Positions 1 through 8,974 of a stretch of DNA of 64,000 bases are shown here, piece by piece. Positions within the stretch are counted from its first letter, which is position 1; the number at the start of each line of letters is the position of its first letter. Origin of the DNA: Oceanobacter antarcticus (GTDB taxonomy: Bacteria; Pseudomonadota; Gammaproteobacteria; Pseudomonadales; Oceanobacteraceae); NCBI RefSeq assembly GCF_044962685.1, contig NZ_JBBKTX010000015.1, positions 70,230 to 134,229 of the forward strand, in the 5' to 3' direction. The position numbers and the translations under genes are program-made. The notes under the pieces are model-generated. The model was not told the origin of the DNA. It saw nothing but the letters and a program-made list of their open reading frames with translations, and searched no databases.

Positions 1-1
1 T

Positions 2-1081
2 GATAATCGCCCGGCTTCCTACACACCCAAACCACGCGACCACGACCTGCAATTACCCTACAACCTAGACGACCGTATTCCGCTGCTGGCCCAATCTGTC
101 ACCGCCAATGCCCACACCCCGTACCACCAGGCCCAAGCACTGGAGCAGCATTTACGCAGCGAATATCGCTATAGCTTCGATTCCGCACTTACCTCCCAGG
201 GCGTGACTCCGCTGCCCGCATTTCTGTTTAAAAGCCGCGAAGGTCATTGCGAATACTTCGCCAGTGCCATGGTGATCCTGTTGCGCACCTTAAAAATTCC
301 GGCGCGTCTGGTGACCGGGTTTTCCGCCAGCCAACAGAATCCACTCACCGGCTATTTTGAAATTCGCGGGATTGATGGTCACGCCTGGGCAGAAGCCTGG
401 ATCGATAATCGCTGGGTCACCTTTGAACCGACCGCGTTCTACCAACTGCCCGCCAGCCAAGCCAGCACCCTCAGCGCCGACCAGATCAATGACTATGTCG
501 ACAGCCTGAGTCAGCGTCAGCAAGCCCTGTCGGCCGACAATACATTCACCGTTGGTGGCTTGCTCACGACGCTTTGGAATGCCCTGTATCTGTTACTGGT
601 GATTCCGATCAGCTATCTGCTGCTGGCGCTGTTTTGGCTCTGGCCGGTGTTATTGCTGTTATTGATCATTGCTGTGGCAGCGTATCTGGGTCGCCGTTAC
701 TGGTGGCACCAATGGTGGCGTAAGGTGGCTGGAAAGTGGGTAATCTTTCGTCTGCAGCGTTATCAACCGCAAGACACTGGCACAGCCCTGGGCTTTTACC
801 TGCGTCAGTTGCAATGGCTTGGAGCAGCCAACGGCGTCACACGGCAGCCAGGGCAACATCTGGAAAAATGGTGTCAGGCATTGCAACAGCAGCTGCCCAA
901 AGACACCAGCAACGCCGCGCTGATGCAGTTAAAGGACTTACTCAACGCCTACTGGTATGGCAGCAACAAGGCCAGTGCTGGAATCACCTTGCCAGCACAA
1001 CTGCAGCCCGACCTGATTGATCTGGTCAAAGCACTGACAGATGCTCACCCACACAAATCAGGCACAGACGGAGAAGGTTGA
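2..1081 (+). CDS. TgpA-like transglutaminase membrane protein (C-terminal part)
   Basis: The reading frame is open from the left edge, so the gene starts outside the window. The visible part holds a transglutaminase-like core: a catalytic Cys in GHCEYFASA (codon near 248), a His in GHAWAEAW (near 380), and an acidic residue in FEPTA (near 425) where the family usually has Asp. A long hydrophobic stretch (about 575-690, rich in L, W and I) is a membrane segment, followed by a cytoplasmic tail like the DUF4129 region of TgpA proteins. TgpA proteins have an N-terminal membrane bundle, an exposed transglutaminase domain and this tail; they usually sit after moxR and DUF58 genes, which are not visible here. 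The substrate is unknown. Confidence 0.85.
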   Translation, partial: DNRPASYTPKPRDHDLQLPYNLDDRIPLLAQSVTANAHTPYHQAQALEQHLRSEYRYSFDSALTSQGVTPLPAFLFKSREGHCEYFASAMVILLRTLKIPARLVTGFSASQQNPLTGYFEIRGIDGHAWAEAWIDNRWVTFEPTAFYQLPASQASTLSADQINDYVDSLSQRQQALSADNTFTVGGLLTTLWNALYLLLVIPISYLLLALFWLWPVLLLLLIIAVAAYLGRRYWWHQWWRKVAGKWVIFRLQRYQPQDTGTALGFYLRQLQWLGAANGVTRQPGQHLEKWCQALQQQLPKDTSNAALMQLKDLLNAYWYGSNKASAGITLPAQLQPDLIDLVKALTDAHPHKSGTDGEG

Positions 1082-1083
1082 AC

Positions 1084-1480
1084 GCAGTTCATCCAGAAAG
1101 CTCAGGTCGTTCAACTCCAGACATAGGTTGACACACAGGGCGGTGATATTGCCGGTTCCGATGGCGTAGTGTAGCAAATGCGGATGAAATTAATCACTGG
1201 ACGCTGTGATCGCCCAGTCCTTCACTGTCGTATAACAGGTCGAGCTGATACGGCTGCTATCGCCAGCCCGTATCTGTTTGAGGGCGCGGGCAACGATGCC
1301 AATCCACTGTTGTTGCTTGAGTTGGTCGTCGGGCAACTGGTTGATGTCGATCAGGGCAATGGGGCGCTGAAACAGCTCAGTCATTCACTTGAGCAGAACA
1401 GTCCGCCAGTTGCAGGTAGTAGTAGCGGTCGTGGGGATTATACGGTAGCGGGTCAGCAGTCGTTTATTGGCGCTGACGAT
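1084..1480 (-). pseudogene. Decayed Rpn-family (PD-(D/E)XK nuclease/transposase-like) remnant
   Basis: On the minus strand, a short open stretch (1190-1384) contains LIDINQLPDDQLKQQQW followed by a helix ending in LKQIRAGD. This matches the conserved block of Rpn-family proteins, where a 'LIDL-x-IPDEEL-x-QH' segment precedes 'MEL-x-LKHI-x-ARD'. Upstream in other frames is a Tyr/Leu-rich stretch (YYYLQLAD) that fits the preceding family segment. Downstream, in another frame, is LLHYAIGTGNI, resembling the family's 'LLYYLLQTGEI'. Several frameshifts and stops would be needed to join them, and the N-terminal catalytic half is not visible. I infer an inactivated mobile nuclease gene. The family call rests on pattern memory of a short region. 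Confidence 0.5.
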
Positions 1481-1628
1481 TTCTCCGGTGCCACCCAACC
1501 CAGGATCTGGTCGTATGCTGGTGTCCCCTCAATGGGCTCGCCCATGTACATGGCGGCGGATTCGCTGTCTTTGAGGCCAATTGAGTTTTTCAGTAAAGGA
1601 TTAAGCGTAAGCGCCAAAGAAATCAGTC

Positions 1629-2099
1629 TCAGGTCTTGTTACCTCGGTACAACAGACGCTTATCAGCCTGGCCAGTCGTTGAACCATGATGGTTGTTACG
1701 CCCGCGGCTTTGGCTTTTCTGTGCCAAGCCATCTTCGTCGGTAGCATCTTCTAATGTGCCTGTTGCTCCCCGGTACCGTCGTTGTCGAATAAGAACATGA
1801 GCGGGTTGTCCATGCTCAGTCTGAGCAGCTGTCGAAGTCGCTTCGATGGCCGCACGGACACCGAGTGCGACCAGTCGCTGACGATCTTCTGCTGGCAGCA
1901 GCACCAGCACTTGTTGCGCCAGCGCCCGTAACTCCGGGTGATCACAAGACAAGCCGTACTCCAGCATCGCATCCACCCCGGATGAATTATTACGCCATTT
2001 CACCGGATGACCCGCAACGATCTCAAACTTCAGCGCTAATGCCAGTAGCTGCTGTTGTGTCTCAATCGAATATCCCTTGCTCAACGCCTCTCTCCTCAC
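1629..2099 (-). CDS. Small hypothetical protein with YRG motifs (paralogue of the gene at 48395-48841)
   Basis: This 156-residue protein has a helical N-terminal region (LALKFEIVAGHPVKWRN at about residues 20-37, then a Leu/Ala-rich helix pair to about 88) and a low-complexity polar tail. The tail carries YRG at 109-111 and ends with LLYRGNKT. A second gene 47 kb away encodes the same arrangement (ALALKYEVITGNRVKWRQ, then three YRG motifs), so the two are paralogues. The YRG-V-x-Y form in the paralogue resembles the short DUF4278 motif best known from cyanobacteria. The start is uncertain: GTG at 2099, or TTG at 2084, which is preceded by a strong GGAGAG site. The gene lies next to a decayed Rpn gene. 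Function unknown. Confidence 0.6.
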   Translation of the reverse strand: MRREALSKGYSIETQQQLLALALKFEIVAGHPVKWRNNSSGVDAMLEYGLSCDHPELRALAQQVLVLLPAEDRQRLVALGVRAAIEATSTAAQTEHGQPAHVLIRQRRYRGATGTLEDATDEDGLAQKSQSRGRNNHHGSTTGQADKRLLYRGNKT

Positions 2100-2519
2100 A
2101 CTGACTCTTTGGTCAGCTTATTGCTTTAAAATTTGATGACTATTTAATGACAATTTAAATACCACATTGTAATTCAGGGTGAGTAACATACTGGCATCAG
2201 CGACTGAGCTCTCAACAACCTCCTCGCCATTGCGGACAATTCAGCCGATAATTCCACCGCCAAATAACATCGATTCCCAAATGAATATTCCATTATAACT
2301 GTACAGACCTGCACCTTGACCCACGACACCCAACGATTATTGACTCTGCGCTAGGCTGACGCGGACTGTTATTAGCCCAGTGTTGACTCATGGCTGCAAT
2401 ACGCAACGCCACAGGAACAGTGACCAAGTGTTTGGTTTATAACGTCATCCTTACGCCCGGAAGTGATCATGGCCTCTAAGGTTATTCCTAAAACAACTTA
2501 AAACTTCCCCTTTACATGC
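2100..2519. other. AT-rich intergenic region upstream of rnf
   Basis: About 420 bases lie between the divergent YRG gene and the rnf promoter. The part next to the YRG gene (2120-2165) is AT-rich and probably holds that gene's promoter. No RNA gene, long inverted repeat or convincing reading frame was seen here. Confidence 0.4.
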
Positions 2520-2549
2520 TTGAGGGAAATAACAGAAGTTTGGGATAAT
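2520..2549 (+). promoter_or_regulatory. Candidate sigma-70 promoter of the rnf operon
   Basis: TTGAGG (2520-2525) and GATAAT (2544-2549) are separated by 18 bases and would start transcription near 2556. That leaves a leader of about 70 bases before rnfA. It is the best -35/-10 pair in this stretch, found by eye only. Confidence 0.4.
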
Positions 2550-2625
2550 GCGCCCCCTGATTTTCAACCGGGCTACTTTTCAGCCACAGCACAGCAACAA
2601 AACTGCTGCATTTGCGGAGCACTGC

Positions 2626-3207
2626 ATGACCGAGTATTTGCTGATTCTGGTAAGCACCATTCTGGTGAACAACTTTGTGCTGGTTCAGTTTCTCGGCCTG
2701 TGCCCCTTTATGGGGGTTTCCAACAAGCTGGAAACCGCCATTGGTATGGGGGCTGCCACCACCTTTGTGCTGACTCTGGCATCACTATGCAGCTATCTGG
2801 TGTACACCTTCTTGTTGGTGCCACTAGAGCTGGTGTACCTGAAAACCATCAGTTTCATTATGGTGATTGCCGTGGTTGTCGGTTTTACCGAATTGGCTAT
2901 TCGGAAAACCAGCCCACTGCTGTATCGGGTTTTGGGTATATTCCTGCCGCTGATCACCACCAACTGCGCCGTATTGGGCGTGGCGTTACTGAACATCAAA
3001 CGCGATAACAGCCTGGTGGAATCCATTCTTTATGGTTTTGGTGCTGCCGTTGGCTTCTCGTTGGTGATGGTGTTATTTGCCGCCATGCGCGAACGTATTG
3101 CTGCCGCCGATGTACCAAAACCATTCCAGGGCTCTGCCATTGCCATGGTCACTGCGGGCTTGATGTCGCTGGCATTTATGGGCTTTACCGGCCTGGTCAG
3201 TATTTAA
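2626..3207 (+). CDS. rnfA: Rnf/Rsx electron transport complex subunit A
   Basis: RnfA is an inner-membrane subunit of the ion-translocating Rnf complex, which couples ferredoxin/NADH electron transfer to ion movement; in enterobacteria the same complex (Rsx) keeps SoxR reduced. The protein has 193 residues, the usual length, with about six hydrophobic segments and the typical N-terminus MTEYLLILVSTILVNNFVL. Conserved LGLCPFMG and ITTNCAVLG motifs are present. An upstream in-frame ATG at 2548 would add 26 polar residues not seen in the family, and GGAG at 2616 sits at good distance from 2626, so I chose the latter. It is the first gene of rnfABCDGE and a paralogue of rnfE. Confidence 0.96.
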   Translation: MTEYLLILVSTILVNNFVLVQFLGLCPFMGVSNKLETAIGMGAATTFVLTLASLCSYLVYTFLLVPLELVYLKTISFIMVIAVVVGFTELAIRKTSPLLYRVLGIFLPLITTNCAVLGVALLNIKRDNSLVESILYGFGAAVGFSLVMVLFAAMRERIAAADVPKPFQGSAIAMVTAGLMSLAFMGFTGLVSI

Positions 3208-3229
3208 CCGGGACGAACGGAAGCTATTT

Positions 3230-3847
3230 ATGAGTACTGTTGTAATCGCGATTGCTGTACTGGCAATTTTGGCCCTGATCTTTGGTGCCGTGCTCGGCTT
3301 TGCTGCCGTACGCTTCAAGGTAGAAGGCAACCCCATCGTTGATCAAATTAATGACCTGTTACCCCAGACCCAGTGCGGCCAGTGCAGCTACCCTGGTTGC
3401 AAGCCTTACGCGGAAGCCATCGCCAATGGCGAAAAAATCAACAAATGCCCACCCGGCGGCGAAGGCACGATTCAATCACTGGCGGAGTTACTCGGTGTTG
3501 AGCCAGAGCCACTGGATGCCGAACACGGTGCCGAAAAAACCCTGCCGACGGTCGCGGTTATCCGCGAAGACGAGTGCATTGGCTGTACCAAGTGCATTCA
3601 GGCCTGCCCGGTCGATGCCATTATCGGTGCTGCCAAACAAATGCATACCGTCGTGGCCAATGAATGTACCGGCTGTGATTTATGTGTTGAGCCCTGCCCG
3701 GTCGACTGCATTGATATGGTGCCTGTTACGCCAACCACGACTACCTGGTACTGGCAAGCACCCGCTGCCGAGCTGATTATTACCGATCGCAATCCTGGTC
3801 TGGCCCCTACCCTCAGTAACGACAGTGACAAGGGGCAGGCCGCATGA
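3230..3847 (+). CDS. rnfB: Rnf/Rsx complex iron-sulfur subunit B
   Basis: RnfB carries electrons from soluble donors into the membrane complex. An N-terminal membrane anchor (about residues 4-25) is followed by a cysteine motif for a [4Fe-4S] cluster (C49, C52, C57, C73). Two ferredoxin-type [4Fe-4S] motifs follow: C116/C119/C122/C126 in CIGCTKCIQACPVD, and C146/C149/C152/C156 in CTGCDLCVEPCPVD. The length of 205 residues is somewhat above the E. coli protein. The stop overlaps the rnfC start by four bases (ATGA), which indicates translational coupling. Confidence 0.96.
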   Translation: MSTVVIAIAVLAILALIFGAVLGFAAVRFKVEGNPIVDQINDLLPQTQCGQCSYPGCKPYAEAIANGEKINKCPPGGEGTIQSLAELLGVEPEPLDAEHGAEKTLPTVAVIREDECIGCTKCIQACPVDAIIGAAKQMHTVVANECTGCDLCVEPCPVDCIDMVPVTPTTTTWYWQAPAAELIITDRNPGLAPTLSNDSDKGQAA

Positions 3848-6162
3848 CCCATATGATTCAGCTGCACAGCTTTGATGGGGGCATTCATCCGGCTGAACAC
3901 AAGCAGCAAAGTACCCAACGTGCGATTCGTAGCGCGCCAATGGCAGCACTGCTGACGCTGCCATTAGGCCAGCATATTGGTGCACCTGCAGTGCCTTGTG
4001 TTGCTGTCGGTGAACGCGTGCTCAAAGGCCAAGCAATCGCCAACGCCCAGGGCTTTGTCAGCGTACCGTTGCATGCTCCAACCTCTGGCACTCTTGTTGC
4101 CATTGAAGACCGTCAGGTTCCCCATGCCTCGGGTCTGACCGCTCCTTGTATTGTTATTCAGCCCGATGGTCAGGACGAATGGATCGAACATCAGAGTCTG
4201 TTTGATGAGCTGGGGCTGACCGATCTGGTCGATCTGGATCCCGCCGCACTGGTGAGCCGTATTCGCGACTGCGGTATTGCCGGTATGGGTGGCGCAGGTT
4301 TTCCGACTGCGGTGAAACTCGCCGTCAAACACGATGACAACGGCAACAGCCCGATCAACACCCTGATTCTCAACGGCGCGGAATGTGAGCCCTATATCAC
4401 CGCCGATGACATGCTGATGCGCGAGCGCGCAGACGAAGTGATTCGTGGTGCTCAGGTGCTGCTGCATATTCTGGGTGCCAGACGCTGCCTGATCGGCGTT
4501 GAAGACAACAAACCCGAAGCCATTGCTGCCCTGAATGCCGCCAACACAGCGCTTAACGAGCAACATCACATCGACGTCGTTGCCATCCCCACCAAATACC
4601 CGTCCGGCGGCGAAAAGCAGCTGATCCAGATTCTGACCGGCGCGGAAGTCCCCGCCGGTGGTATTCCGGCCAACCTGGGTATCGTTTGTCAGAACGTCGG
4701 CACCGCCAGCGCGATTTACCGGGCGATCTATCATGGCGAGCCGCTGATCAGCCGTATTACCACCGTCACTGGTGACGCCATTAAAGAACCCGGCAACTGG
4801 GAAGTGGCCCTGGGTACTCCGGTGTCGCACCTGCTGGCGTTGTCTGGCTACACAGCCCAACAGCAGGAACGTATCATCATGGGTGGCCCAATGATGGGCT
4901 TTACCTTGCCGGATGATTCGTTACCCGTTGTCAAAACCAGCAATTGCCTGCTGGCCCCCAGCAGCCGCGAAATGCCACTCAACGAAGCCGCCATGGCCTG
5001 CATTCGTTGCGGCATGTGCACCGTTGCTTGCCCGGCGCAATTACTGCCACAGCAACTGTACTGGTTCAGTAAGGCGGAAGAATTCGACAAGGCCGAGCAA
5101 CACAACCTGTTCGATTGTATTGAATGCGGTGCCTGTTCCTACGTTTGCCCCAGTCAGATTCCGCTGGTGCAGTACTATCGTCATGCCAAAGGTGCGATCC
5201 GCGAAGAACGTGCCGCGCAAGAAAAATCCGAACGTGCTCGCGAACGCTTCGAGCGCCGCCTGGCTCGCCAGGAACGCGAAGCAGCCGAAAAAGAAGCCAA
5301 GCGTAAAGCTCGCGCCGAAGCGGCTGCCCAGGCAGCTGCCGATAAAAAAGCCGCCGCTGAATCGGCCGCTGCCCAAACGACTGCGACACCGGCTCCCACC
5401 GCCAGCACCGCTGCACTGGGTTCTCCGGCATTGGAAAAACTGCAAAAACAGCTGAGCGCTAGCCAAACCGCGATCAGTAAAACCAAGGAAAAACTGGCGG
5501 CAGCGCAGCAGGCGCTGGCGGCGGGTAATGAAGATCAGCAAGCCAAGGTCGACGCCCTGGAAAGTGCCCTGGTCAAAACCCAGACCCGGATGAAAGACCT
5601 GGCCAAAGACATTGCGACCGAGAAAAAAGCCCTCAAGGCACAGTCGGCAGCCAGTGCTGCAAACGATACAGTAACCGGCCCCGACAAAGGTGACCCCAAC
5701 AGCCCGGAACGACTGCAACGCAAATGGGAAACGGCCCAGGCGCGTCTCGACACCGCTCTCAAACGTCTGGAAGAAGCCAAGACCCAGGGACTGGATACGG
5801 TGGCTGCGCTGGAAACCGGCATCACCAAACAACAGCTGCGGGTCGACGAGGCCAAAGCAGCCTGGCAAGCGGCAGCAAACCCGTTAAAACCAAAACCCGT
5901 AACACCAGAACCGGCAACCTCAGAATCGGTAAACAATACACAGGCCGATATCGAAGCGCTGCGGAAAAAAATACTGGCGACACAAGACCGCCTCAACAAG
6001 GCTCAGGAACGACTGACGATGGCCAGGGAGCAAGACCAGGATACGGTTGATGCCCTGACGTTGGGCGTCAACAAACAACACGACAAATTAGACGCCCTGA
6101 CCCGACAACTGGATGAGCTGGAACAGCTATCCGGGGCAACCACCACAAGCGGAACCCTGTAA
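3844..6162 (+). CDS. rnfC: Rnf/Rsx complex subunit C with repetitive C-terminal tail
   Basis: RnfC is the peripheral NADH/FMN- and iron-sulfur-binding subunit. Visible features are the family N-terminus (SFDGGIHP), a Gly-rich nucleotide/flavin region (GMGGAGFPTAVK, about residues 147-158), GAECEPYITADD (about 178), and two [4Fe-4S] motifs starting at about C386 (CIRCGMCTVACP) and C425 (CIECGACSYVCP). After residue 455 comes a highly charged Lys/Glu/Ala helix. It is followed by three related coiled-coil repeats at about residues 527-598, 620-679 and 703-762, with the shared pattern 'RL..A..RL..A.....DTV.AL..G..KQ'. Long repetitive tails are known in proteobacterial RnfC. At 772 residues it is slightly longer than E. 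coli RsxC. Its stop overlaps the rnfD start (TAATG). Confidence 0.96.
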   Translation: MTHMIQLHSFDGGIHPAEHKQQSTQRAIRSAPMAALLTLPLGQHIGAPAVPCVAVGERVLKGQAIANAQGFVSVPLHAPTSGTLVAIEDRQVPHASGLTAPCIVIQPDGQDEWIEHQSLFDELGLTDLVDLDPAALVSRIRDCGIAGMGGAGFPTAVKLAVKHDDNGNSPINTLILNGAECEPYITADDMLMRERADEVIRGAQVLLHILGARRCLIGVEDNKPEAIAALNAANTALNEQHHIDVVAIPTKYPSGGEKQLIQILTGAEVPAGGIPANLGIVCQNVGTASAIYRAIYHGEPLISRITTVTGDAIKEPGNWEVALGTPVSHLLALSGYTAQQQERIIMGGPMMGFTLPDDSLPVVKTSNCLLAPSSREMPLNEAAMACIRCGMCTVACPAQLLPQQLYWFSKAEEFDKAEQHNLFDCIECGACSYVCPSQIPLVQYYRHAKGAIREERAAQEKSERARERFERRLARQEREAAEKEAKRKARAEAAAQAAADKKAAAESAAAQTTATPAPTASTAALGSPALEKLQKQLSASQTAISKTKEKLAAAQQALAAGNEDQQAKVDALESALVKTQTRMKDLAKDIATEKKALKAQSAASAANDTVTGPDKGDPNSPERLQRKWETAQARLDTALKRLEEAKTQGLDTVAALETGITKQQLRVDEAKAAWQAAANPLKPKPVTPEPATSESVNNTQADIEALRKKILATQDRLNKAQERLTMAREQDQDTVDALTLGVNKQHDKLDALTRQLDELEQLSGATTTSGTL

Positions 6163-7229
6163 TGGCGTTGATCACCCTTTCTTCCCCTCACGCACACGGT
6201 CACAACAGCACCCGCAAGGTGATGCTGACGGTCACCCTGGCCACCTTACCGGGGCTGGCCGTCATGACCGGCCTGTTCGGATTTGGCAACCTGATCAACG
6301 TGGTACTGGCCGCACTGGTTGCGATGGCGACCGAAGCCCTGGTACTGAGTATTCGTCAGCGCCCGGTGATGTTCTTCCTGAAAGACAACAGTGCGTTGCT
6401 GACCGGTGTACTGATCGGTCTGGCCTTGCCGCCACTGGCGCCCTGGTGGATCACGCTGGTGGCCACTGCTTTTGCGATTGTATTTGCCAAACAACTGTAC
6501 GGTGGAATGGGTAATAACCCGTTTAACCCGGCCATGATTGGGTACGCGCTGGTATTAATTTCCTTTCCGGTACAAATGACCACTAACTGGGCAGTGTCCA
6601 GCCAAATGGGGGGTTCCACTGCCGGATTGAGCGATGCCCTGTCGATCATTTTTACCGGTGCCGGTGGCAGTGCCGACGCTTTCACCGGGGCCACGCCTCT
6701 GGATGCTTACAAACATCTGATCAGCAACAAAACCGCCGTCGAAGTGCTGACAGAATCAACGTTTAATGGCTGGCTTAACGGTGGCTGGGAATGGGTCAAC
6801 CTGGCCTTTATGGCCGGAGGGCTGGTACTTATATGGCAACGTATTATCACCTGGCATATTCCTGTCGCGATGCTCGCTGGACTGTCACTGTGCTCGCTGA
6901 CCCTGGGCTGGGATGCCGACATGTACACCCCGACATCGCTGCATCTACTCAGTGGCGCGACCATGCTGGGGGCTTTTTTTATTGCCACCGACCCGGTATC
7001 CGCTGCGACCACTCCGCTGGGCAAACTGATCTATGGCGCCGGTATCGGTATTTTGCTCTATGTTATTCGCAGCTGGGGGTCCTACCCGGATGCGGTGGCC
7101 TTTGCCGTGTTACTGATGAACTTCGCCGCTCCCTTTATTGACGCCTACACTCAGCCACGCACTTATGGTCATACCAAAGCCAATCGCGGCCTCAACAACC
7201 GAGGCCCCAAAAAGCCGGAGGCTAAATAA
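6162..7229 (+). CDS. rnfD: Rnf/Rsx complex membrane subunit D
   Basis: RnfD is a polytopic membrane subunit that carries a covalently bound flavin. The 355-residue protein has about nine hydrophobic segments and the flavinylation-type motif FTGATPL, with the acceptor threonine at about residue 178. It includes the family's GNNPFNPAMIGYALVLISFP block. The start overlaps rnfC by one base (TAATG) and the stop overlaps rnfG in the same way, so rnfC, D and G should be tightly co-translated. Confidence 0.95.
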   Translation: MALITLSSPHAHGHNSTRKVMLTVTLATLPGLAVMTGLFGFGNLINVVLAALVAMATEALVLSIRQRPVMFFLKDNSALLTGVLIGLALPPLAPWWITLVATAFAIVFAKQLYGGMGNNPFNPAMIGYALVLISFPVQMTTNWAVSSQMGGSTAGLSDALSIIFTGAGGSADAFTGATPLDAYKHLISNKTAVEVLTESTFNGWLNGGWEWVNLAFMAGGLVLIWQRIITWHIPVAMLAGLSLCSLTLGWDADMYTPTSLHLLSGATMLGAFFIATDPVSAATTPLGKLIYGAGIGILLYVIRSWGSYPDAVAFAVLLMNFAAPFIDAYTQPRTYGHTKANRGLNNRGPKKPEAK

Positions 7230-7897
7230 TGCAGGAACTACTTGCTTCCATTCAGCGTAACGCCATCGGTCTGGGCCTGTTTGCCATTGTCACAGCCGGG
7301 GCCATTGCCGTCGCGCAAGTAGGTACTGCGGATCGTATTGCCCATAACATGCGCTTGGCCCAATCACGGGCATTGAACGAAATCGTCCCGGCAAACCAAT
7401 ACGACAACGACCTGCTAGCCGATGTCATTCCCGTCGATGAACGCTTTAACCAGCAGTTACTGGGGCCGCTCCCCGACGATGCCACTATCCATCTGGCGCG
7501 CCGCCATGGCCAAGTCGATACGGTGATCCTGCCGGTGGTAGCACCCGACGGTTACACCATGGAAATGGGTCTGCTGGTGGGGATTCACGCCGACGGCAGT
7601 ATCGCCGGAGTACGTGTCATCAGCCACCGCGAAACCCCCGGACTGGGTGACAAGATCGATCTGAAAAAATCCCGATGGGTGATGGAATTCAACGGCAAGT
7701 CGCTGGCATCTCCTGGTGAAAACGCCTGGGCCGTGAAAAAAGACGGCGGCAGTTTTGACCAGTTCACCGGAGCGACGATCACCCCGCGAGCCGTCGTTGC
7801 GGCGGTCAAACACGCCCTGCGTTTTTTTGAACAACACAAAACCCAACTGCTGAGCTACCCGCTCGCAGCGCCCGCCAGCCGCGTGGAGAACAACTGA
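7229..7897 (+). CDS. rnfG: Rnf/Rsx complex flavoprotein subunit G
   Basis: RnfG is a mostly periplasmic subunit anchored by one N-terminal helix (about residues 13-31) and carrying covalent FMN. The flavin attachment motif FTGATITP is visible, with the acceptor threonine at about residue 183. The FMN-binding domain also has the conserved HRETPGLGDKI block. The 222-residue length is typical. The start overlaps the rnfD stop, and only one base separates its stop from the rnfE start. Confidence 0.95.
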   Translation: MQELLASIQRNAIGLGLFAIVTAGAIAVAQVGTADRIAHNMRLAQSRALNEIVPANQYDNDLLADVIPVDERFNQQLLGPLPDDATIHLARRHGQVDTVILPVVAPDGYTMEMGLLVGIHADGSIAGVRVISHRETPGLGDKIDLKKSRWVMEFNGKSLASPGENAWAVKKDGGSFDQFTGATITPRAVVAAVKHALRFFEQHKTQLLSYPLAAPASRVENN

Positions 7898-7898
7898 C

Positions 7899-8612
7899 AT
7901 GGCAACCAAATCACTACGGGAAATCTCCCTTGATGGCTTGTGGAACAACAATCCGGCACTGGTTCAGCTGCTCGGCCTCTGTCCGCTGCTGGCCGTCACC
8001 GGTTCAGTGGTGAATGCTCTCGGTCTTGGCCTGGCCACCATGATGGTACTGGTCGGCTCCAACTTTGCGGTATCCCTGATTCGCAACCACGTCCCGGACG
8101 CCGTGCGGTTACCCGCGTTTGTGATGATTATCGCCTCGTTTACCACCGTGGCTGAACTGGTGATGCAAGCGTTCACTTACGAGTTGTATCAGGTATTGGG
8201 TATTTTTATCCCGTTAATCGTCACCAACTGCGCGATTCTCGGACGGGCCGATGCCTTTGCCTGCAAAAACCCGGTAATCCCCTCCATTGTCGACGGTTTT
8301 ATGATGGCTCTGGGGTTCACCACCGTGCTGATTATCCTTGGTGCGATGCGCGAAATACTGGGCCAGGGAGTACTCTTCTCGAACATGCAGTTGCTGTTTG
8401 GCCCATCAGCCGTCAACTGGAAAATCGAGCTGTTCAGCAACTATCCCGATTTCCTTTTTGCAATTTTGCCACCCGGTGCCTTTATGGCCATGGGCATTTT
8501 GATTGCCCTGAAAAATATTATTGATGGCCAAATCAAAGCCGCCGCCGAAGCGACAAAAGCCCCGCTTGAAGTAGGCGGCAAGCGTGTACGGGTCACTGGC
8601 AAGATCAGCTGA
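7899..8612 (+). CDS. rnfE: Rnf/Rsx complex membrane subunit E
   Basis: RnfE is a polytopic inner-membrane subunit paralogous to RnfA. Shared marks are LLGLCPLLAVTGSVVNALGLG near the N-terminus and LIVTNCAILGRADAFA in the middle. The protein has 237 residues, the family's usual size, with about six hydrophobic segments. It closes the operon. In E. coli the next gene is nth, but here a gap of about 420 bases follows and then an amino-acid transporter operon. Confidence 0.95.
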   Translation: MATKSLREISLDGLWNNNPALVQLLGLCPLLAVTGSVVNALGLGLATMMVLVGSNFAVSLIRNHVPDAVRLPAFVMIIASFTTVAELVMQAFTYELYQVLGIFIPLIVTNCAILGRADAFACKNPVIPSIVDGFMMALGFTTVLIILGAMREILGQGVLFSNMQLLFGPSAVNWKIELFSNYPDFLFAILPPGAFMAMGILIALKNIIDGQIKAAAEATKAPLEVGGKRVRVTGKIS

Positions 8613-8832
8613 TTAGCCGTTTTTCCAGGCTCGCAGCCTGTCGCAGCGAGCGATTGTCCGCCTGCCGCTGCAAGATCATAGCCCAAAACCATCACCCAAA
8701 ATCTTTATTCGCCCCCAAGGGCCTCCTAACGATCTCTTGCTCATCACAGCAAACTGCCTTTTGCTCAAAAAAAGAGCATTAATCGGCAAAATAGCACTAT
8801 ATTAATGCAAAACTTTCCATGTTTGCGGCCTT

Positions 8833-8860
8833 CGTCCAGACATCCTGTTCTGTCTGGACG
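8833..8860. promoter_or_regulatory. 10-bp perfect inverted repeat upstream of aapJ
   Basis: CGTCCAGACA (8833-8842) and TGTCTGGACG (8851-8860) flank an 8-base spacer. The centre lies about 137 bases upstream of the transcription start predicted from the sigma-54-type promoter at 8957-8974. That is a typical position for an enhancer-binding activator. It could also be a terminator stem, but it is followed by only a weak T tract and lies 220 bases past rnfE. Which activator would bind is unknown. Confidence 0.45.
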
Positions 8861-8956
8861 ATTGAAATTTTTCCGACACTGCCACGAAGCTGATAGAGTG
8901 TGGCCATGAGCAATTTCAGTGCATACACGGGTCAATGGCTGTTCATTGACAGTTCA

Positions 8957-8974
8957 TTGGCACCCAAATTGAAT
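8957..8974 (+). promoter_or_regulatory. Candidate sigma-54 promoter of aapJQMP
   Basis: The sequence TTGGCAC-N5-TTGAAT has GG at 8959-8960 and GA at 8971-8972, ten bases apart. It differs from the TGGCAC-N5-TTGC consensus only at the -12 C, and it shares TTGGCAC and TTGAAT with the nrtA promoter at 19779. Transcription would start near 8984, giving a leader of about 50 bases before the aapJ ATG at 9035. Confidence 0.5.

Noticed and set aside
4200..5870. Long minus-strand open frames opposite rnfC
   Set aside because: They are antisense shadows caused by the GC-rich codon use of rnfC; no start signals or family features.
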